From positions 59,367,381-59,431,380 of the forward strand of contig OZ020611.1 in the NCBI GenBank assembly GCA_963971575.1: a DNA stretch of 64,000 bases. The letters are read 5' to 3'. The first letter of the stretch is position 1. Every line of letters begins with the position of its first letter. Positions 56,676-64,000 of the stretch are shown here, one piece after another. Source of the stretch: Liopterus haemorrhoidalis. Its lineage: Eukaryota; Arthropoda; Insecta; Coleoptera; Dytiscidae. The notes under the pieces were generated by a model. The model had not been told where the DNA came from. It worked only from the letters and a program-made list of their open reading frames with translations, and did no database searches. The position numbers and the translations under genes are program-made.

Positions 56676-57704
56676 TGACTTGTTTTTTTGTTTAAACTAT
56701 ACTTATGATCAACACCTATTATTTCTCGAATATTTTCATTGCTCAATTATTATCTACTTGATACTTAGCATTTTTTCGCATTTCTTTTTTAATAATAAAA
56801 CTACACTACTGTATATTATTATTATTTTAACACTTGTTTTGAAAATTTTTTACTTGTTCTTATTAAATTTACTTCAATTATTTTTTGGTTTCACCGAAAA
56901 ATTGTAATGGTTCGGTGAAATTTAAAAAACTATTTCGTAAATGCTAGTAAGATGCGTAGTACTAGTAAGGTGCGTAGTACTAGTGAGGTGCGTAGAAAAC
57001 AAAACAGAACGCTCGGAATGTTTTATTTGCTAATTTTTTCAAGAAGTACGGCATTTTTTAAACATGATTTATGTGGTCAAACTAAGAACAAGAAACGGGA
57101 ATGGAATCAGTAGATGGAAATAATAGGAGAAGTAAGACTAGTTCACATTTACAAGAAAGGACAACCAAGACAGAAAATAACTACCCGGACGATCCTCCAA
57201 GAGATACTCAGAGCTGATTCTCATCGTCAAACGAATAGGCCAGCGAAACAAGTCAAACGATAACCAAAATATGAAGAAGAGGAAAGTTTATGTATGGCTA
57301 CGCCAAATGTAAATCCAAGTAAAACCAAATTTAATGAAATATTAGAGTTTTTGTCACCACTATAGGCCGCAGACAGTATTTTACAAATTGACAATAAAAC
57401 TGAAATATTATCGAATAAACCGCTGATACAAAAAAATGTACCGATAGGTACATAACATTCATAAGTCTACTCGGAAAAAAAAAAATAAAATAATGTGGTC
57501 TGTCTAGTTCCACTATAAAATTCACATAGTTTATGCATCATTCTCAATAATTATTTCAACGTTTAGTGATATTGTGCTATTATAAATAATTCATACGTAT
57601 AAAATTAAACATTACAAGTTTTGCAAACATGGACAAATCCAAATTATTTCACTAACCGAATAATAATTATTGTTATATAATTAGTGGCGAGGTCACATAT
57701 AGAT
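56676..57704. other. AT-rich stretch with an 18-bp triplet repeat
   Basis: The right flank of the hAT nest. At 56944-56996 an 18-bp unit (CTAGTAAGGTGCGTAGTA and variants) occurs three times in tandem. The segment 57080-57300 has more GC and a basic, broken frame without recognised family. Nothing else supported. Confidence 0.4.
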
Positions 57705-57824
57705 TAATCTAAAATTGATGACATTATTGTTACAAAGCTCATATTGAACCGAGGCTCCAGCTGCATTTGTCACATTAAAAATAACCAGAACTGAAATTTT
57801 CAAAACAACTAACACACGAAACAT
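57705..57824 (-). CDS. Candidate first exon with signal peptide
   Basis: ATG at 57824 gives MFRVLVVLKISVLVIFNVTN then AAGASVQYELCNNN, a textbook secretory signal (basic start, 16 hydrophobic residues, small residues before a likely cut near NAAGA). The open frame closes after about 43 codons, so a splice would be needed. It lies 75 bp downstream (minus strand) of a cysteine-rich exon candidate, so it would belong to a separate, neighbouring gene of similar type rather than to the same transcript. Chance signal-like frames occur in AT-rich DNA, hence low confidence. Confidence 0.22.
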
Positions 57825-57898
57825 ATATGCATGGTTTTATATTAATGCAACATTTGTTAATAGTACCACAAATTTAATTTGAGAGTTTTGTTGTTGTT

Positions 57899-58090
57899 TC
57901 AATTGTTTTTATTGTGAAAAGTTTTAATTCGTGTGTTGAATAATAAATTTGTTTTAAAATAACAACCGGTGACGCAACTGATTGGCATTGGATCACCATC
58001 TGTAAAATTGCATCCAGGTGCTTTCTTGCATGCAATTGCCACAATAGGAAACTCTCCGTACAGTAGAATTATCGTAGGATGTCTACAGCT
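57899..58090 (-). CDS. Candidate terminal exon of a small cysteine-rich secreted protein
   Basis: After a splice-acceptor-like TTTAAGCTGTAG (about 58081-58092 in inverse) the frame reads HPTIILLYGEFPIVAIACKK then APGCNFTDGDPMPISCVTGC and YFKTNLLF, ending at a stop at 57899. Four cysteines at spacing C-x5-C-x11-C-x3-C resemble small disulfide-rich secreted peptides. An AATAAA lies just before and over the stop. No transposon motif is present and composition differs from surrounding decayed DNA. I do not recognise the family. No upstream exon with a signal sequence was found on this strand before 58.5 kb. Confidence 0.28.
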   Translation of the reverse strand, partial: SCRHPTIILLYGEFPIVAIACKKAPGCNFTDGDPMPISCVTGCYFKTNLLFNTRIKTFHNKNN

Positions 58091-58109
58091 TAAATTCAAT
58101 CACTTCTTC

Positions 58110-58476
58110 AAATGATCGGCTGAACTTTTTAGAAACTTGAGGGAAGCTATACTACTTAGTACCTAATTAGTGATAATTTTGTGCTTTTTAGCCATAGCGA
58201 CTCTGTTGTATACATTTAAGATATTTTTAACAGTAATATTATCATGAAGATATTGGATGCTTTCGTTTTACTACTGCGTCAGAAAAAATATATCACTTCA
58301 TTTAATTTATATTCATTCTACTTCATAAATGAAATATATTTTGAGTTTTAGTAAAACGCATCAGTTTATCGGAAGCACCCAAATAGTAACTAATAAGTTA
58401 CTATTAAGATAAGTTAAATATTTATCGCTTCAGTTATAAATCATACCTATAAATTATAACAGATGAGAATAGAAAC
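58110..58476. other. No recognisable feature
   Basis: AT-rich, no supported frame or repeat. Confidence 0.4.
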
Positions 58477-58900
58477 TTTTTTTTTTAAATATATTTATTT
58501 AAAGACACTTGTTCAGCTGCTTGGCTATTAGTGTCTGAAATTACTGTGGGTACATAATTGGTATATTGGTACATTATTAACTTTTAAACTTATATTAGAT
58601 GACGAATATTGGTTGTCTGTAAGAAATAAGTCCGTTATTGGTCTTTGTTGAGTCAAGCCTTAAGGTGTTTTTAAGGTCTGGTTGTAAATTGTAGTTTGTA
58701 CGTAGGGTAGCGTAGAGTTGGCAGTTAATAAACATGTGGTTTACGGTGAGTTGTTCGTTACATGCTTACATAGTTTGCTATCTAGTCTTGCCCTTGGAGG
58801 TGTTCGTGTGTGTATCTGGTGTATCCGAAACTCTGGTGTGTTCATAACCTCCACTGTAAAAACATGTTCTTGGATTGTTGATAACTCTTTTAGTTTTCGT
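58477..58900 (-). pseudogene. 3' end of an I-like LINE
   Basis: On the minus strand a frame reads CNEQLTVNHMFINCQLYATL then RTNYNLQPDLKNTLRLDSTK to a stop near 58598. This is the C-terminal finger and tail of an RNase H-bearing ORF2, with the H and C ligands intact, unlike the LINE at 50-56 kb. It then passes into an A-rich tail (plus-strand T run at about 58477). Sequence further 5' on this strand is unclear. A separate family from the LINE at 49808. Confidence 0.65.
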
Positions 58901-58929
58901 GATATTGTTATTTGAGTGCAACGTGTTTA

Positions 58930-59576
58930 AGTGTTAGTGGCGATTTTTGAAATGTACAATTTTCTGGAGCAAAGATGCAACGTATAATTTTGCGTGAAAC
59001 TGTGGAAAACTTTCATAGAAACGTTTCAACTTTTGAAACAAGCTTACAGAGATGATGCTCTGGGTCGTACGCAATGTTACGATTGGTTTTCACGATTTAA
59101 ACGTGGTTGTCAGTCAATTAAAGATGTTCCTCGACCAGGAAAGCCTTCGCCTTCAACTGATGACTCCCATGTTCAGAAAATCAATGATCGTCGATTGACT
59201 GTTAGAGAAATTGCAGAAGAGGATAGCATCTCAGTTGGGTCATGCCATGAAATTTTGACTGAAAAATTGAACATGCATCGAGCTGCAGCAAAATTTGTTC
59301 CTCGTTTGATGACCGAAGAACAGAAAGAAAATCGAGTGGACGTTTGTCGGCAATTCCCTGAACAAACCAATGACGATGAAACATTTTTTCTTATTTTCGA
59401 AATTAAAATCAGTGCTTAAAGCTATGCAGGACTGCTTCGCTAAATGGAAACATCACTGGGAAAAGTGTGTGAATAGGAAAGGGGAGCACTTTGAAGGGGT
59501 CAAGGATCAATAATATGTAAAATTATTAATCAAATTTAAAAAAAACAAAGTTCAGTTATTTTCTGAACAGACCTCG
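58930..59576 (+). pseudogene. mariner transposase, internally deleted
   Basis: It begins around FLEQRCNV (58960, with an early stop), then ETFQLLKQAYRDDALGRTQC and YDWFSRFKRGCQSI (DNA-binding domain). DVPRPGKPSPSTDDSHV, LTVREIAEEDSISVGSCHEI, KFVPRLMTEEQKENRVDVC and then TNDDETFF follow. From there it jumps, with a frameshift near 59400, to the C-terminal KAMQDCFAKWKHHWEKCV and GEHFEGVKDQ (stop 59511-59513). The segment with the catalytic aspartates is missing. An inverted-repeat end (GTTCAGTTATTTTCTGAAC then AGACCTCG, followed by TA) closes the 3' side at 59576; the matching 5' end was not found, so the 5' side is truncated. Confidence 0.8.
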
Positions 59577-62294
59577 TAATGTCAAGTATGAATATTATTA
59601 CCAAATAGAAATAGATCCTGCCTAAAACACGTTGTATTTTGGTGTCATCCTACCGTGTCTTAAGTTTTTATAGGTTAAGGCACCGTTAAGTGAAGCGGGT
59701 ACGTTCGTTTCATTTTTTATAGAACCACAAACCCATCAGTTCTGTTGCGAAATAAATGAAGTGAAGCGCTGGTAAAACGAAAACCTCTATTATGTTCAGT
59801 TTAGCTCAGTGATTACATCACTAGTGATGTTTTGACACACAATATCAATTTTTATTTAGTTTTAAAATATTATATTTTTAATGTAGACTATTATTTCACA
59901 TGTGGCATAGATTGAAATATTGTTCAAGTCCGGATAATCCGAAAACAAAATAATCCGCACCCGAAAATCGTTGTTTGCTTAAAACTATTTGTTAGCGGTA
60001 TATAAAGCATACTTTATTCTTTCATCGTTTCCAAAACATCAAAAAAATCTTTGCTAACGAGCAATTTTCTTCAATTATGAATTCAAAGTTTGCAGTAAAT
60101 GGCTATTTTGCAAACTTTGAGGAATCAAACTAATGAGATCAAACTTCGACAAAATGTGTTTGTTTAGAAGACTTATATTGAAAAATAAAACAAATTCCAA
60201 AGAGAATAATTCAATATTTCATTCAAGAACTGCCTATTTTCTAACCATCCATGTGACCGTATTTACAATATTTCAGTTATAAGATGAACATTGAAAATGT
60301 CTTCCTTTTATATTGAAAAAAATGTTAATTCTGTAAATTACAATTTAATTAAGACCGTTTAGGGGTTGATGCACTAAAACACGAGTAAAGCCAGGAGTAA
60401 CTAACCGTGAACGACAAACTATGCCCAAAAGACATTTCGCCCCATCCTGCCGCTCTAACGTTATTTATGACGTTATACGCAATGTATTACATTCACTTCT
60501 ATACGCCTCACGCTTATGTACAACGAGAGCTCTTAGCAAATTTAAAAAATGTTGTATACATAGACTCCAGAATATTACACCACGATATAAGAAAATTGGA
60601 ATGGTGCACCGTATACTAACACTAAACGTTCGTTTTCAAATAGAAAGTAATATTTTGTTTCCATATAAAATTATAAAGCATTTTGTAAATTTCAGACTAT
60701 CCAGCAGTAGTTGTTTTTATTAAAATTTTTACCAACGAATGTCAATAGGACCGATTAGAACGTGAGCAATTAGATGAAAATAATCAAATGCATAAAACAT
60801 AATAAGCAATAACCAAAAATATAGGTAATCTAAGGGTAAAAAAGGGTTTTTTATAAATTATAAAAGGACACTTTCCAACTCCTTGAATTTGTTTATTATT
60901 GTAATATCATCATCGTATGCTAGGATCTGATCGTGGGTCGTTGGTCTTAGATCGATCAATATGTCTAATTATTGCTTTCACGCATTGTCCATTCTAAAAT
61001 AAAATTAAATAAGACAGGCGATTATCCTGCTATAGTTATGTACGAATAAATATAATATTACCGTGAAATATAAAGAAAATAGACAATCACTTATGACTAG
61101 AGTTCGTCCAAGTTAGGTCTTAATACGTTTTAAACTTACTTCATTGGAAAATATCCATTGCTCTTTCTAATTTAATAGGATTGAAATGAATTAATTCCTA
61201 GATTGGCCGTTTTCTGCTTATGACAGTCGTGTAATGCTGTTGAAACAGTAGCGTGCGGTGTATCTTAAAGTGTGCAGTCCTTTGAGAAATAATATTTACT
61301 ATATAACTATACATGTATGAAAATGGGACATCTTTGTCAAAAATAAGAAAATTATTCAATTATTCAAAAATAAAAATAGCCAAAATATTTATTTGTATTC
61401 TAATTATAATCACTTGTCGCTTTTTTCGATAAAATATTCAGTTATCATAAAATTTGGATGTTAAAAGCTGTAACGAATCACCTTAAGCGCAGCCAGATAT
61501 CGGCTTTAAGACTTTCGAAATCTTCCCGTTATGTTGAACCGCATTTTGAGAACTATTAGCATTTTTACAGATTTTAAGGGGTTCATTTCAGTCAACAAGC
61601 AAAGATTTTGGAATTCAGATTATAGAAAAATAGAAGCCAAAAATAACAAAATATAACTTCAAAGTTATTGCCTAATAAATTTAAAACAAAAATAAACTTT
61701 CAATCCTGGAAATGCTATCACAACCCTTATATTACTACCAGCCTCTCTGAAGAAGGGGTTCGAAGTATTCGGTCCGGTTCACGAAAATATCTAGAATTGT
61801 TGAATTCTTAGAAGTTCTGAGTCGATTATCTAGTGCTTTATTTGATACTGTTTCTTCAGTTTTATCTATTATTGAACTTGAACTAATTGAAAATATTAAA
61901 TTGTAATAAATCTTTAAACTTAATTCGAAAACCGCATTCTTTTACTTCAGGTGTGTAACCATTCATCTCTAAAAACTTAAGTGATCAGCTACCCAGACCA
62001 ACAATAAGATGCCTGATCCGTCAGTTGGTACTTACCAACTGACCTACCAACACATATCAAATAATGTATCTATCATAATGATAAACCATGGGTAAAACTC
62101 AAGCCTATAACACGAACTCTTTTGGTCAGAAATCTCACTTCAGTTTGAGATCAGCCTTGTATTATATCACAGGCTCGCTACCTAGTTGATAACAAATAAT
62201 TCGATCTAAAGTCTTGTACCAGTGGCGCGCTACAAAGCCATTCAAATGTTAACAATATTGTAGTTTGTGTATACCTTATATAGGCACACTACCA
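59577..62294. other. AT-rich stretch with one palindrome, no gene
   Basis: No frame shows family resemblance; the overlapping frames at 60407-60723 are unsupported. A 24-bp palindrome lies at 62020-62043 (GTCAGTTGGTA arms, CT loop). The stretch 61740-61960 (CTCTGAAGAAGGGGTTCG, AATAAA near 61908) looks vaguely like an LTR end but lacks flanking support. Confidence 0.4.
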
Positions 62295-63341
62295 TGTGAA
62301 GTGTGAATTTTCACACATTTCTGGGTTTTTCAGGTATTTAGTAACTGAATGATGATTATTTGGGATGTCAAAACAAATTTTATGTCAAAATATTTTTTTA
62401 TGAATTTTAATTCGAATGCCTATTACCATTATTTAAGATTCTAAAGATGTGCAGTATTTTTTTTTTTTATATAGCAAGGTTCATTAAGATTTTGAAAATT
62501 GCGCCTAAGGCTTCCATTGGTTGCTTAAATCATATGCCCTACCCTCTGATTTCGTCAAATATAGAATTAAATTATAATTTCAGCACTTCCCACTGGTTAT
62601 TAAATTTACGCTTTTAAAAATTAAATGCAACATTTACCAAAATATAACTAGAATTTTGACAAAATAATTTAAACAAAATTAAAATGCAAAAAAAAACAGA
62701 AAAAATAAAATTAACAGGATTCGAACTCTAGTTTGCAAATTACAAAGGCGCATGACAAAACCAACTACGCTATTAGAGCTACTAATCTAGCGTGTTACAC
62801 AGCGAATTAAATATTTAACATATTTTAGTTAAAAACACAAAAAAATGCGTTATTTTCGAAAACATTATCTGATAAAAATTCCTGTTGTACTATTCCGGTT
62901 CACACCAATGTACATTACTTAGAATTTTTCCAGATTTTTAGTTTAAACCATCTGGGCTACAGGGTGTGGGACAATTTTTTTTTTGCACAATTTTGGCTAA
63001 AATCGCATTAAAATAATTTATTTTGCAAAAATAAAATTTTGATCGTTAATCCACGTACTAAGGGCTTTCATTTGATACCGTACTCAGAATTTAAAAAAAA
63101 TATATATATTTTTTTGATGAGCACATATTTGTTTATATTTTTAGGGGGATATGTTTTTTAGATGTTTTAGTATTTTTCCTATATGCGGGTCAAAGAGTTG
63201 TATAAGCATGCCAAATTTCAACTCTCTAGGTTTAACCGTTTGGCTACAATTTTTACCGAACAGACAGACAGAGAGACAGACAGACAGACGACAAAATGAC
63301 GGTATACGGGTTTTTGGTCATACCTACAATACCCTAAAAAG
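62295..63341 (+). repeat. 1.05 kb interspersed repeat, copy C, with tRNA-like module
   Basis: Uninterrupted copy of the family at 364-1418, same strand, with the same start hairpin and the end CCTACAATACCCTAAAAAG. The tRNA-like block (minus strand, about 62712-62790: TAGCGTAGTTGGTTTTGTC then AGTTCGAATCC) again differs from the other copies. A CAGA tract occupies about 63261-63288. Confidence 0.75.
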
Positions 63342-64000
63342 CTAAAATAATAATATAAAAATTCAGTACTACATACAAACGTCAAAATATTTCATTTTAG
63401 AATATTGAATACTGAAGAGTGAATTTTAGAAAATTAAGTTGCAACTGCTTCAAAGATTTTACAGCAAAACAATATTTAAAACAAAAAAAAATCTTTTTTC
63501 GACCTTTTTATTTCCTACTAGATTTGAGTTATAGCATAAACTGTGACAACGTGACAGTTGCTTTGTTTCTAGCGCACACAGAATTCCTCAATTAAACTAT
63601 ATTCAGGTTAATTCGTGTGCCGAATATGCAGGTAATTATTGAACTACAACATAGCAAAATAATTGCAGATCACAATAAGTTGGGTGTTTTTAGCAAACAT
63701 ATTTGGGGAGTGCCGTCACACTTTGTACACATGGACAGCACGCCACTGCTTCGAATGTGGGCGAAAAGTTCGGAGCTCAGTCAGGGAACATTAAACAAGG
63801 GTAGCGAGAGTGGCCTTGGTGGTTGGGGCCAGGGATGTAGCCAGGATTTCAGCTTGGGAGGGAGGGGGGCAAAAATAACAAAATATTCTAAATTGGTCGG
63901 TACGATGTTAATTACATGGCTTGGGTAGAAAATAACAGCATTCTAGGTCAGGGGTCGGCAATCTTTCAGTGACAAAGAGCCAAATCTATATTGAAAAAAA
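63342..64000. other. Window end with two hAT-type starts
   Basis: CAGGGATGTAGCCAGGATTT at 63830 and CAGGGGTCGGCAATCTTTCA at 63949 are both typical 5' ends of hAT-like non-autonomous elements; the second is followed by AAAGAGCCA. Their right ends lie outside the window, so neither can be confirmed. The frame at 63617-63928 runs through the first end and is not a gene. Confidence 0.45.

Noticed and set aside
57060..57300. piggyBac or other transposase C-terminus
   Set aside because: A basic broken frame was noted, but no cysteine pattern or catalytic block could be matched.
60407..60723. Two overlapping frames of 70 and 100 codons
   Set aside because: No recognisable domain, no promoter or splice context, and overlapping in different frames in AT-rich DNA.
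61740..61960. LTR 3' end with polyadenylation signal
   Set aside because: Only a loose resemblance; no TG...CA ends, partner LTR or duplication seen.

Overview
This is an AT-rich stretch of animal nuclear DNA, almost certainly from an insect or other arthropod. The basis is its transposon set: Tc1/mariner families typical of insects (including a DD41D, DUF4817-type transposase), hAT and PIF/Harbinger derivatives, CR1/Jockey-like and I-like non-LTR retrotransposons with RNase H, a tRNA-derived SINE and a Helitron. I cannot name the species. No conserved single-copy host gene is evident; the window reads as a repeat-rich intergenic or intronic region. The only hint of a host gene is a pair of short minus-strand exon candidates near 57.7-58.1 kb.

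Layout. 0-5 kb: an approximately 1.05 kb repeat family member with an internal tRNA-like module (other copies near 31-33 kb, inverted, and 62-63 kb), a hAT-like element and a long-TIR element. 5.2-6.5 kb: a complete DD41D Tc1/mariner transposon with an uninterrupted transposase. 6.8-12 kb: a MITE, a THAP-domain fragment, a SINE, an internally deleted mariner and a decayed reverse transcriptase (RT). 14.8-19.2 kb: LTR-like segments and a hAT element with a perfect 8-bp duplication. 21.7-29 kb: three RT remnants of different lineages. 29.2-35.4 kb: Harbinger, mariner and nested elements, plus a well-formed hammerhead-ribozyme-like motif.

36.6-46.8 kb is the centrepiece: a Helitron of about 10.2 kb with both termini visible, inserted between A and T. 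It carries one uninterrupted 1699-codon gene encoding an OTU-like protease domain, a 15-residue repeat array, a zinc motif, the HUH/Y2 Rep nuclease and a PIF1-type helicase. A long array of 291-bp repeats lies 5' of the gene, and the 3' terminus is duplicated.

48.2-56.7 kb is a three-level nest. A hAT element (8-bp duplication) contains an I-like LINE (12-bp duplication), which contains an internally deleted DD41D element (TA duplication) sitting just after the YADD codons of the LINE RT. The deleted DD41D copy belongs to the same family as the complete copy at 5.2 kb, which could in principle mobilise it. The last 7 kb holds a LINE tail, a mariner remnant, the third copy of the 1.05 kb repeat and two hAT-type ends.
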